DNA from: Gorsachius magnificus
Lineage: Eukaryota > Chordata > Aves > Pelecaniformes > Ardeidae
Direction: 5' to 3'
DNA: 64,000 bases
Assembly (NCBI GenBank): GCA_034008185.1
Contig: CM067095.1
Location: forward strand, 5,688,610 to 5,752,609
Position 1 is the stretch's first letter; the number at the start of each line of letters is the position of its first letter. Shown here in pieces: positions 13,372-24,790 of this stretch. The notes beneath the pieces are model-generated. The model was given only the letters and a program-made list of their open reading frames with translations, searched no databases and was not told the DNA's origin. The position numbers were made by a program, and so were the translations under genes.

Positions 13372-13415
13372 GCTCACATACCTGTCAAGAGTGGCCAAGG
13401 GGAGGGGAAGGAGAA
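13372..13415 (-). promoter_or_regulatory. Zero-length acceptor/donor junction (possible recursive splice site)
   Basis: On the minus strand a pyrimidine tract (TTTTCTCCTTCCCCTCCCC) leads to CTCTTGACAG, directly abutted by GTATGTGAG. The junction is between 13382 and 13381. It lies 1.4 kb into the 11.2-kb intron. Juxtaposed 3' and 5' splice sites are the signature of recursive splicing. Chance is a real alternative. Confidence 0.3.
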
Positions 13416-13689
13416 AATCACATGAATATACGTATATATAAAATTACGATCATTACTGACTAATAACACAGTCAAAGACGCCCCGCAGCAAGGGGATTTG
13501 TCCAAGGGGCCCCTCCCTCGCCGACTTTCCCCACCGTGGCGCGTGGGTTCGCAATCCTGGAAGCAGATCACAGGACACGTTATTTTTTTCTTCCTCCCAC
13601 TGTGTCGGCTGTTTACAGCGCCCCATGCACACTCCAAACATGTAGAGAGAATTTTCCCCCGTCACATTTCCCTGTCAGAGCTGTCAAGC

Positions 13690-14420
13690 TGAATCCCGCT
13701 TTAATCTGCCAAAAGCACTTTTCTGCTGACATTTTTAATAAATACTTTCAGCTTTTAAACACATTTGTGGGAGCCATTTTTTCCCCTTTTTCTCCCTTCT
13801 CCTCCTGTAGAATGGGCTCTGAAAGCCTTAATAGCAAATACATTACACTTATCAAAGGCTTTTCCCCCCCCTTCCTTTTGCATCCTGAAGCGGAGGTAGT
13901 GTTTTCAATTTTAAAGCTAAATTAACTGTCCAATTGAATTTAGCTGGTGTGAGCCGTTTTCTGTGACAGGTTTTAGTTATGAAGCATATTTTACATTAAT
14001 AGAACTCAACATGAAAACCACTCGCTCTGGGATTTCTGTGGCTTGCCATTGAAATGGCAAATTTAATATTTCAGACATGCTCGTGCCAGCGTTTGATTAT
14101 TGTTCTTCATTTAAATCTCTCCTAACGGGAAAGGTCCTAATTAGTAAAAAATCATGTTTTAATGAAGGCAAAATGCTAATTGCTAACACAAAAAGCCTTC
14201 ATATAAAATTATCCCAGCACTGCCATCGATTTCTTGGCGACTCAAAAGCCCATTTGTGTGTTTACACACTAAGGCACCGTTTGCTTTTGTTTTATCATAA
14301 CATTTCACTCAACGTACCATCGAATTTCCTGAGAGAAGGACAGCTTTCCCCCCAAAACCTTTCATATCTTGGAGGCAGGAAGCATAAAATTAGATGAACT
14401 GACTTTGCACCCAAACTACG
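13690..14420. promoter_or_regulatory. AT-rich candidate conserved non-coding block near the 34-codon exon
   Basis: Dense with CTAATTAG, GCTAATTGC, CAATTGAATTT and TTTAATGAAG words and a perfect inverted repeat at 13915-13945, and free of repeats. It lies 340 bp and more downstream of the exon in transcript direction. Such composition is typical of conserved elements in introns of AUTS2-family genes, but this is inference from appearance. Confidence 0.35.
13915..13945. repeat. Inverted repeat AGCTAAATT / AATTTAGCT
   Basis: Perfect 9-bp arms at 13915-13923 and 13937-13945 around a 13-base spacer that itself contains CAATTG. It lies in an AT-rich block less than 1 kb downstream of the 34-codon exon. 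Confidence 0.8.
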
Positions 14421-14752
14421 TGATTATGTGCAGTAGCTAAGCCCAAAGATACTGTAAAAAGCTTTTTAACACAACTTTGAGAAAACAAAACAAAACATCA
14501 AGCCATTTTTCCCTAAGGAATAACAATTCCATTTTGTTTTCCCATCTCTGATCTTTCGCTTATCATATTATTTGCACCATGATTATAGTGTTTGCAAGGC
14601 AGCTCAACCACTTATGCCATAACACTCAATCATGACATAAAAAAAAGTTATTACACAGTGACCTCTGGATGCCAACATTTGTTCAGCAAGATTTATGAAA
14701 AGCCATGTCAGCAGCGGGAATTGCTGCAATGAAGCGATGCTTTCTCCTGAAT

Positions 14753-14761
14753 GGTACTTAC
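14753..14761 (-). promoter_or_regulatory. 5' splice donor of the 34-codon exon
   Basis: The minus strand reads CTCAGTGAT then GTAAGTACC. GTAAGT is the consensus donor and keeps the reading frame in phase 0. Confidence 0.9.
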
Positions 14762-14863
14762 ATCACTGAGACGGTCCCTTGAGCTGCTCCGCTGAGAGCT
14801 TGTGGCCTCCCTGATGCTGTCTTCCTCGCTATTTCTGCCACTTCTGCTTGTAGGGACCTTCAT
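14762..14863 (-). CDS. FBRSL1: FBRSL1-like internal exon, 34 codons (AUTS2 family)
   Basis: Read on the minus strand, this 102-nt block is fully open and encodes a serine- and arginine-rich segment. It starts MKVPTSRSGR and ends with RSSSRDRLSD. It is preceded by a long C/T tract ending in CTCTAG (acceptor at 14865-14864) and followed by a perfect GTAAGT donor (14761-14756), phase 0 at both ends. From memory of the family, FBRSL1 has an MKV start, an EATSS motif and an RDxLSD end here, and AUTS2 has the related RSSSRERLSD. The EATSS part is FBRSL1-like. AUTS2, FBRS and FBRSL1 are nuclear proteins associated with non-canonical Polycomb complexes (PRC1.3/PRC1.5). This segment is low-complexity, probably disordered and phosphorylatable, with no catalytic residues. 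The first codon is ATG, but this is an internal exon. AUTS2 itself is the main alternative identity. Confidence 0.9.
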
Positions 14864-14900
14864 CTAGAGGGAGAAGAAGGAGGGGGGAAAAAGGACATTT
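14864..14900 (-). promoter_or_regulatory. 3' splice acceptor of the 34-codon exon
   Basis: On the minus strand the bases before 14863 form an almost uninterrupted C/T tract (C7, then CTTCTTCTCCCT) ending in AG at 14865-14864. This is a strong acceptor and fixes the exon start. Confidence 0.9.
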
Positions 14901-17900
14901 TCAAGCACTGCTCTGCCACCTCTTCCCGAGGTTGCTGACAGCGGTTTAGTCAATGTTTCACTCCTACGTCCGCGGCACCACGGAGAGGATGCTTTTGAAC
15001 GCATGGGGCTTCTCTGACGTTGTGCTTGACCATGTGTGTCCATATTCCCTTTTGCTAACGTGAGAGGGAATGGGTGCTTTTAGTACTCCTGGAAGCAAGC
15101 AAGGCCGTGCCAAAGTCCTGAGGGCCTGACGTGAGGGGCAAGCGGACAGACAAACCCCCTTCACTCTTTGCTGCCAGCAAACCTCAACTGTGGCACTGCT
15201 GTTTCAGTGCTGCCACTCACTGCCGGGCCACGACTGACCCAACGGCCAGGTGGTGCCGCAGGGCCACCCCCAGTGACTGCACTGAGAGGTCGGTACCAGC
15301 AAGACGGCCAGGTGCCTAAATACCGTGACAGGTACCAGCCTGAAACAACTTGCTTGTGATAACGCACAAAATTTGAGGTAGAGCATGATTAACTCTTACA
15401 GCTAAGGCTGGTCTCTAAGCACTAAATCATCCTTCTTCCTTCACTTGAAGCTCTGCTTGTGTTTGTACGTAAGCGAGAGGTGCCAATGTCTGAAATCACA
15501 GCAACTTCCCGCTTACATCTGCGAAGGGTGTTACAGGGGGAGGAGAAGGATAGGATAGATATGTCATTCACAGCTTCATTCCTGGGCTCATTTACTAACA
15601 AATTATTCTGCTAATTCCCTTGTGAAATATTGGGTGGAAAGAAGTGTTTAATTTATTAATAGGTTCTATTCATATCAGTTTGGTTCCATTTAAATGACAC
15701 TATTTAAAATGTCGGCTTGTACAAATTGGTACTTTTAATGGCAATAAAATCCCCTTGTTTCTTTCTGTCCTATTTCGCTGCAGTCTCAGTAGCTAGCTGG
15801 CTTTGCTCAAGGTGCTCCGATATAAGCCCAGCGCGTTCCAGCAGCCCTGCCGCTGTGGCACAAGGAACCGTGCTTGGTGGGCACGCTGCCACACACGGGC
15901 ACTGAAACCGGAGCCCCAGGAGCACACCGATCAGTACTCTCCCATGGACGTTTGATATCGCTGCCAGCTAAGTGCCCCACAGTCTGTTAATATTTTAATG
16001 CAATACTCAAGATACTACATGCAGAATGAGCTCCAGTACTCATCCAGTCTGCAGTATACAACCTGCATAGGCTTGTATAGAAGAACACAGAGGAAGTAGC
16101 ACGCTGAAGTTCAAGCAACAGTACATTTCCGATTAAAGTCCTTACTCTGCATGCCTTTCTGCCACCTTATACCTCATCAATAAGACTTTCTTCCTCAGGA
16201 TAAGACTTTTAGACTCAGCTGCATCAAAGTGTTAGAAATACAAACCAGAAAGTTAGAAATACTGCTCTCAGCATCGGTGTCCTGTCTCATTCATTGTAAA
16301 CCACCTTTCCAATATGTTGCCCACCTGCAAACTTTTATCGAGACCAATTTTTCATCTTTGCTCCTACGTCAAAATGTTCAAACACCACAGCAGCAAGAGT
16401 TAATCCCTGCTGGGATCTGCTAGAAGCATTTCCAACCAACAGTGAGCTTGCATTTGCAACTACCAGCATCAGGTATAAAGGCAGGAAATAATCCACTTGA
16501 GATTCATCACGTTGAATCCACGTTGTCTGTTTCCTTGATAAAAAGGCCAACAGCATCAAGCACAGAAATCTAACTGTACTACATCAATACTGTGCCCATT
16601 ATCCATCAAGTTTTTAATCCCACATATAATTAAGTAAATTTCTAAATACACAAAATGATTGTCATTCACTTATTTTTTTTTAGGGCTTTATTAACCAATT
16701 ATGATTTCAGCTACCCCATTAGCTTGCCTAGGATTGATGCCAACCCAATAGGACAAATGGTAATACCCTATTAGTTACAGCCTTTCGAAACACTGGCACA
16801 CCAGCTTTCTTCTGTCATCTGGATCTTCCTACGCTTACGCAAAATCCAACCCCACGGGTTCCCAGTCATCAGCCAGCTCTTCTGAAACTCTTGGATGTAA
16901 AATTTACCCCAATTTCAAACTTCCAACGGTTTCCCAAATAGGAACCACTTAACTATTACAGGACAGAATTACAATTTCCCTAAATACAGTACAGAAATAC
17001 CCATTGAATTCTGCAGCTTTCTGATTTCTGATCCATAACCTTACCACTCCCACCTAGGAACACATCAAAGCCTGTCAGAATTATTACACTTTTGACCCAA
17101 ACCACTCCTAGACAGCTGCAATTAAAGGAAAAATAAATTACACCATTCAAATCCTTTCACCTTCCCAAGCGCAAATGTTCACCAGAATTATTCAAAAGGA
17201 CTAAACTGCCAGCTGTTTAAAGTTAGCACAGACTCACCCAACCGGTACCAGACGCCAACCTTTTGCTGTTTTTCTTGAGTTACAGTCAGCTCCCAACACC
17301 ACCTGTTTCTTTTCTCCAAATTTCATTAAAGGAAAACTACACCTACACCCACGGTAACAAATTGAGACAATTTGACCTGACAAGGTCTTGCACGGGCAAG
17401 CAAATTAGAAGCATCACTGCTGCCATTAACCTTTCCAAGTAAATATCAATTATTAAACTTGCTGCACTACCTCTGTCCCCAGTTTGCTGCTGTGAATTAA
17501 GAGGGTCATCAGCCTTTTTGACAGATCTTGTTCATTTACACCTGCTGCCTGCCAGCAGGGGAGCCCGCACACCCGCAGCCGGAGTGCTGAGCCAAGCTGC
17601 CTTAATTCATCAGTAATTACCCTAATGAGCCACATGCAGGACCCAACTAGGAGGACAAGTTGTTCTGCTAAATGGATGCATTGGTTTCACGGGCACTCTC
17701 TGCAGACCTGGGTATTAGTAAACTGGTCAAAAGCTTCCTTCCCAAAGTTGCTTCTGGCTTGGCTGTTTGATTTTTAGTGATTTTTTTTTTTTTCTGGGTG
17801 TTTTTGCTTGAGTTGCAGAAATTCCTCCAGCTCGTGTGCCCTGATTGAGCTTTAACATAAAAACTAATATTCCTCTCCCTTTGAAAAGGTTATTACTTTT

Positions 17901-19189
17901 TTTGTCTGCACAGGCTCTGTAGGCCAGCAGCGAGGTGGGGTCCCAGCCCTCTCCCAGGGACATCATGGCCGCCTCAGCACGGCACAGACCCAAACAAGCA
18001 ACCCCCCAAATTCACACGCAAAACATGCTACGTCCTCTTGTACAACACATTGCCAGAGACTTACACAGAGATTAGAGTAACACCAGCCACCATTATTAAA
18101 TACCTCAGACAGAAGAGCCAAATAACCCATCTAAATGTAGGCTTGAGAAGGGGAGGGCCACCTGAGGGAAGCTGCCTTTCCACTTGGATAAAGCTGCCCT
18201 ACTGCTGTTTCAGAAAAGCATTAAAATCACCGACAGGCAGCGTTTCGGAAGGAACCCCCTCTCCAGCTCGCTGACTTTGCCTGTCTGAAGTACCACCCAG
18301 CCCGCTGCCATCTTCTGCTGTGACGGCTTCTGCGCTCCAGGCCCTGCCCGACGGCCATTTCCAGTCAGCCTGACAGAGCCGGAACAGCAGCTCAGGCAGC
18401 AGCAGGTAGAAGCAGATGTGAGCCAAATTTGAGTATGTTTTATCGCACTGCCTTCAGATCTGCTGAAAATATTTTAGGAATCATCCAAGAAGCAAAAAGT
18501 CTCAAAATAACCCCAACGCCCACAGCTTAGCAAGAGAGTGTCTTGGAGACACTGCCTCGTCTCCTAAGGTTTGGTGGGGATGGGAGGGAATCTTTTCTTA
18601 AGCATAGGTTGACTACTGTGTCAATTCAGGACAGCTAAGGTGGAACAAAATAAAAAGGCACAAGGAGAAGACTGAAGTTATTTGGTAATTTATCTCTTCC
18701 AAAGGCCAAATCCTGTCCTCATCCAAATACTAAGTCAGCAACACGTTCATGCCAGTATGTATTCACCAAAACATTTAAGTATGTGCCGGAGCTCTACTCA
18801 AGCAGGGCCTATTTCATCACTGAAGTTAACAGGATTCTCGAAAAGCATTAATTAAACCCAAGGCTGCTTAAAAATCAGACCAATGCCAATCCACGAGATA
18901 AATAACACACCAGAAAACACTACACACCGCAGAGGAAAGCTGACAGTAGGCGATCCCGGCTATCTGCAATAGCTACAGTTCAGTTTTTACCAGAAACTAC
19001 AGATTTGTCTTTGAGAACATGAAAGACACCGTCTCCAGCTCTGTGGGAGTGGGCCAGCGTGCTGCAGCCCGGGCTGGCTTGGCAGGGAGCGACCGGGGGC
19101 AAGGTACAGAGGGTTTGTAAAGCCGCGAACGATTTGCATGCTGCAGGTGGTCGCGGACAGTCCCAAGCCACATTTGGAGCCAAGAATTA

Positions 19190-19620
19190 TGAACCTCGCG
19201 CTGTTGGACATCATGTAGCATGATTAAATATCATAACTCATTCCGGTAATAACTCCAGCTCTCATTAAGGTCCAGCTCTCCTTTTCTGGACTGCTGCTGC
19301 CTTTCCATCTCTCCCATCCAACCCCCCCCCCTCCCTATTTCTTCTTATGGGGCGGGGGTGGAGGAATACATGAATGAGCAGAACGGGGTCTTGCTTTCCT
19401 AAAAGGGCTTTTTCATTACCACTACGCTGGCGCTCAGCCCCCGCTTTTTAATCATAATAGATCAGCCTGCTCTCCATTTACTTAAGCTTTTCCGATGTCA
19501 GAGGAAAGAACATTTTTATTTGGCGCACCTATTTTCAAATCACGGGCATGCTGCCCCCGCTCATTATTAATAAATACACTTCGATTTATCACAAGCTCCA
19601 TTTGAGTACCACGGGGAGCC
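19190..19620. promoter_or_regulatory. Candidate conserved non-coding block
   Basis: ATTA, TAAT, TTTAATCATAATAG and TCATTATTAATAAATAC words are mixed with GC-rich islands and without repeats. A poly(C)-type stretch sits at 19321-19330. No coding signal. Regulatory role is a guess from composition. Confidence 0.3.
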
Positions 19621-21205
19621 TGGGGCAAAAGGAGACAAATTCTTTTCTTAAGTTGTTCTGAAAGGTGCTGGGCTTCCCGACCCTCACCCCCATTAACCCA
19701 GCACAGCTAGTGCGCTCCTACTGGGAGCTCCACGGCTTGTGCAGCGGCAAACTCGGACTGATCTTGTGCCATCTCAATATATTTGTTCATTATCTTGCGC
19801 ACACACAGAAGCATTTGGAAATGTACTCGGGGCACAGGCCAAATTGAATCATCTGCCTTCATTTTCCACACGATCTGAAGCTACAGCTGCTACAACAGGC
19901 TGTGGGATTTTTATTTTCCTTCCTTAACAGTTTTTTTCTCGCGCTCTTAAAGTCACAGCAGTCTGATTTTAAACCTCTCAGTGTTGCTTGCGTTTGTGTC
20001 TGCTTTTTACAAAATGGGTCTTGCTTTCCCACACACGGTGGGAAAAGAAATTCCCGACAACCTCTCTCCATGCTGTTCTGAAGGCAAGACATAAAGCAGC
20101 GCCCTTGGGGAGAGACATAATTAAAATATTCATCTCAGAAGATGCCTCTTCTGGTGGCTCAGATGGGTCTATTCATCCTCTCACCTCCGCCAGTGGACAG
20201 GCACTAGCAGGAATGGCACCCACCTACTTTGTGCTACACTTGGGAGCAGGGAATGGTCCCACGAAAACAAAGAAGCCCTTCCAGATTGGAAGGGGCAAGG
20301 ACCTCCACGCAGCACTGAGCCAAGTTGCCTCCTTTCAGGAACACGTTAACTTCTCAAGAAAGAAGTTTAATTCCTTTTTAGAGCTCTGGAAGATTAACTT
20401 TCTTTTGTCTTGAGAGAAAGTACAGATCAAACACAACCTTCAGATTTAATATTTTATTGACTTCATGGCAAATCTATTTTGGCAGAAGCTGCTTGGAGAT
20501 AAGTAGGTGACAGCCAAGAGGTGTCCAAGTCCCAGAGTTTGGGTCCAAGCTTTCAGATCGCCAGAGATAGTGATGAATCCACCTTATCATGCTCATCTAT
20601 CTAAACTAATGCTGCTGAATGCCACTTTACACCTCATCAGTATGTAATGACTTTATCATCTGCTCTGCCAAAGGACCCTTTTTCAACCGTTTCTATAGGG
20701 TCAATCTAAGGAAGAAAATTTTCTGCAGATAACATTTCATACTAACAAAGATTATGATTCCCCACGGCTACAAGAACTGTTAAGAGCAACTGTTCCAAAA
20801 ACTTATCAAAACTAATTGTATGGCCTGTCCCCTTCCCAACAAACAGGAAAATGATGCTTAAACAATATTTTGGGAAGACTTCTTTGCTAACATATGCTTG
20901 CATTCTATTATCAACTCCCAGATAAGCTCCTATTTCTCTTGGTAGACTATCAGCAGTAGCAGCTTTCTGCAGCAGGAGACAGTAAACTGCCTTAATAAAT
21001 ACAAATGGACAATTTAATTAAAATATATTGGAGACTTGGAAAAAGTACTATTTGTGGACGAAGCAGTCTGTTAAGGGACTGCACTCAAGGCTGGTTCAGT
21101 GTATTTTAAGCAGGCAACAATAAGCGGCAGTGAAACGTACTGCACAGAGCTCTACCCCAGTGATTAAAGAGCACACTGAAATTATAAACGTCTGTTTTCC
21201 AAAAA

Positions 21206-21233
21206 GGGGGGGGGGGGGGGGGGGGGGGGGGGG
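21206..21233 (+). repeat. Poly(G) run, 28 bases
   Basis: An uninterrupted run of 28 G directly follows AAAAA. It could form stacked G-quadruplexes and is prone to length error in sequencing and cloning. Confidence 0.97.
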
Positions 21234-23899
21234 AAGTCACCCTGTTGCCTCTGGTTTTAATGCTTGAAACAAAACAAACCATTTGGCTTTAAAAATGTAC
21301 TTCTTTAAACCTGAAAAGACCCATGTATCAAAACAAGGTGGAATCAGCTAAACACATTACTTCTGACTTGTTTCCTTGAAAATCCAGCCTTAATGCATTC
21401 TAACAAAATTTATCTATCCCAAGCATACCTCATAATGAGATCAACTGGGAAAAATATCAGGCTTGTTTGTATATTTTATACTTGCTCTAACTTGGCAGTT
21501 TGGAGATTATGTATTCCCCAGGTCCCTCCTTAAATCGTTTCACACGCTGCAATTTGATTTTCTTTGCTTGCCCCTTTCCACAATTTTTTTGATACATTTT
21601 ATTGAGTTCTGGCTCAGAGGGAAACGTTCCCTTTGAATTAAGGGTGCAATCTTTTTTTTTTTCCTCTAAATAAGGACATATGGCGTAGAAAGTAATGTTA
21701 TGGTCCGAGGATTTTATGATTGAAGTAGGACTCATTTTAAAAAATGACAGTAGCATCAGGTTAGATTAGAGTAGTTTTTCTAATTGGGTGGTGCTGCTGT
21801 GGATGTTGTGATCGGCTATCTTAGCTATAATTCATTTTAAATATGACATCTCTATTTTTACTGTGATGAAGTGGAAAACATCAGCAGTATTAAATTATGA
21901 TACTGAAGGAAATTAGTCCTTTGAAAAAAAAAAAAACCAAAACCCACTTTAATTCAGAAAGTTGTATGGTTTTTAGAAGCTTAGAATTTATACATATGAC
22001 TGGTACACAGATTTCTGGTTTCTAATCCTGGTTTACCTGTTTCCTCTGGATAAGTTACTTAAATAACCTGTACTGCAGCTGAGCAGTCTGTAACATGCTG
22101 GTTAATTTTTCCCTCTCTCTGGGATGCAGAGAGGTTGAATTAACGTTAGCAAAGGATTTTTGTGCTTCGAAGCCGTCAGCTGCTGCAGGAAGTCAAGTAC
22201 AACAGCTTACTTTAATAACAAGTATTGTTAGTGAAAAATCAAAATACTCAAAGGCTATCGTTTCCCAGGTACTTGAGCAACATTAACTACTCAATAATAA
22301 CCTAGCTTTGCATCTTAATGCCTGCAGCTAGACATGAGGGTCATCTTCTATTTTTTAGAAACAAGTGAAAAATGGAACTCATTTGGTGCGGTCTGCTGGC
22401 GTTGCAGGTTTTGGAAGAGTTGCTACATGATGCTCTTATTAGACAGAGTAACATCCTACAATATGCTTGGCTTTAGCTCTGGGAGAGCCACTCCTCCAGG
22501 TCTGGTCTCGCATCTCTGCCTACACTGCCGCACGTACCGCTAGTGATGCAAAGCACTTCTCATGCTAGGATCGGAGAGGTGCACGGCACCCCGAAGCTTT
22601 CTGCAGTGCCCGTGCAGACTCTGCTGAATCCTGGCTGACTTGTTTTGCCTTTCTAAATACCTAATGTTTGATTTCATGATTTTTGAGAGCTGTGGCCAAA
22701 TGAGTGGGCCAGTGCCCTTGGAGACTGGAGAAGCCAGAGAGGCCGTAAGGAGCACCAGGGTTGGCATTTCTGCAGCTCAGCCGATGCACTGGAACCGCTA
22801 TGAAGTTTTTTCACAGCTTCTCAGCTGGCAGGTGGCCTCGGCTGCGGAGCAGAGCCGGCCCCGCTTCCCCACGATGGCCTGCGCTCTCAGGATCGGGAGG
22901 CTCGCTGAGATGCAAGAGGCTAATGCTTATTTTGGAAAAGAGCTGGTGCTTAAGCAGGCAAAACTGCTCGATTTTACAGCTGCCATCAGGCCTGCATAGC
23001 AAACTGCACTCTGCATGCCCCCAGCCGTATTTGGCAGATGGTAGCAGACAGCTGGGAAAATCTGGGTTTGACATACGTCAGTGATAAACTGTGGCAGTGT
23101 AGACCTGCTTAGGTTACAGCTAGCTAGCGTGTGTGCGGGAGTGAGACTTTGACTGGTGAAGGGTAAACAGCATTCCTAACCGATTTAGCCAAAACCTGCC
23201 TTCCACAACAGGGTACGCAGAGGGCACCTACGGGCCCTTGGGGCTGCCCAGGCAAGGCGATAAAGGGGTAACATGCAATTTTGCAGTTCATGGGGTACAG
23301 CACAAAACCAGTACAACAAGTAACAAAACGGTGCCCACCACCAGCGATGATTTAGCAGGTCCTGTATAAGCAATTACCAGAGAAAAAAGTCAGGACTCCC
23401 CACACTCTCTCAGTGAAGAAAACCCTGAGAAATCAAATACACTTATTGGGGCACCTTACATCTGTGCTTACAAAAAACTGAAGGCACCTGTAAGCACAAA
23501 CAAAAGAGACACAGACAACTTGGTGACTGAAGAGAAGCAGCCTGTAAAGCTGGGAGAGGACAATGAAGCCATGGCTGGACAAGGGACAGACATAATCACC
23601 ATCAACGAAAAAGCAGCACCTAATAATTACTGCACCGGCTGTAATGCTCAGCCAGAATCGGATGCCCTAACTACACTTTAATTCAGCAATGTTCTAAAGG
23701 AATAGCATCCCATAAATACTGCATGAGAGAAATGAAAGCCTCTGAGCAAGTTACTAAAGATTTGTAGCTTCAAGTTTCACATTAAGGTGATTCAGACTTG
23801 TGATTCTGGGTTATAAAATGCTATCCAATATGCATCAAATGAGAAGTTGATTTTGCACATTTTTTTGGTGATGGGAAAGAAATGGATACACTAAAGATA

Positions 23900-24180
23900 T
23901 GCTCAGGACTCTTACAACAGATGCATCAAGTGTTACCGACACCAGTGCAGCTGACCGTATCGAAAGGATTGCTGTAAGGGAAGTAACTCCAAGCAGGACG
24001 GAGGCATGATTGACTCAGCATCCATTTAGCGAGGAGAGAGCTGTGTTCAGCTGGAGCCAATGGACTAAATTAGGCTGAGTTTACACAATGCTTTTAAACA
24101 CCATGTAGGAGGCAATCAGAATTGACAGCTTTAACATTGCCGCCATCTATGCATACAGATACCATCTATTAAAGGCTAAT
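23900..24180. promoter_or_regulatory. Candidate conserved non-coding block
   Basis: A repeat-free block with TGATTGACTCAGCAT (an AP-1/MAF-like core TGACTCAGC), CAATCAGAATTGACAGC (MEIS/PBX-like TGACAG) and CAATGG words. These are motif resemblances only. No coding frame. Confidence 0.3.
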
Positions 24181-24763
24181 ATCAACAGCTGTGATGTTCA
24201 AAGCAAAAGGAGATTTAATATACATATTAAATTGTCCAAAGCTGCAGGAGATGGTTCAAAATGTATTAGGAAATTCAACCAAGAAAATTCTCTCTGTATA
24301 CTATGGTATTTCTCTTCTACTAATATTACCCACCAAAAGCAAAGGTTTTGAATCAAAGGCAAAAGGTGATGATAACCTTCAAAAGTGATTTTAGTAAGAG
24401 AAGACCCCAAAAAGCAAGGTAAACACAGTACTAATGATGTCAGATAGGCAAAACATCCAGTGCAGTTTTGCTTCGTCCTTGGGAAGGAAACAGACTCATT
24501 CCTCAGTCTGCTAACAAAAGGAAGACATTCAACAACATTTGCTAAGAACAATGTCCAGACCAGTTGCACATGCCCTAGAACAGGAGATCATGTGCATACA
24601 GATGTTTTAATAGATCTTGGAATAGCCACTGAGAAAACTGAAAAAAGCCAAGTAGTGGAGAAATATTTCAAAGGAGCAACCAGGACTGGCTGGGCAGCTA
24701 CAGGCACATTGCCATGATACCAGGCTTGAACAGAAGAACTAAAAAAGCCAATATTGGATTCAA

Positions 24764-24790
24764 TTGACTGAATTAAATTGTTTCAGTCAA
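24764..24790. repeat. Inverted repeat, 9-bp arms, 9-nt loop
   Basis: TTGACTGAA (24764-24772) and TTCAGTCAA (24782-24790) are perfect reverse complements around an AT-rich loop. It could be a dimeric binding site or a small hairpin in the intron RNA. Confidence 0.8.

Larger units (their letters stand above)
3516..14761 (-). other. FBRSL1: FBRSL1-like intron between the 34-codon and 12-codon exons (11,246 bp)
   Basis: This intron is bounded by a GTAAGT donor at its transcript 5' end (14761) and a CCTCCCACAG acceptor at its 3' end (3516). It holds a MIR-like relic near 8.5 kb, AT-rich regulatory-looking blocks at about 10.76-12.06 kb and 13.69-14.42 kb, and two acceptor/donor junctions of zero length at about 5643 and 13381. 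A more GC-rich stretch at 6.9-7.5 kb has open frames on both strands with no family resemblance. The rest shows no recognisable feature. Confidence 0.8.

Noticed and set aside
22160..22200. Minus-strand reading ADGFEA, reminiscent of the family's DGFA segment
   Set aside because: Only a few residues agree, the flanking residues do not, and neither splice site is acceptable.
22640..23084. Overlapping plus-strand frames of 119 and 107 codons
   Set aside because: Neither has a recognisable motif and a minus frame overlaps. Looks like chance in a GC-rich patch.
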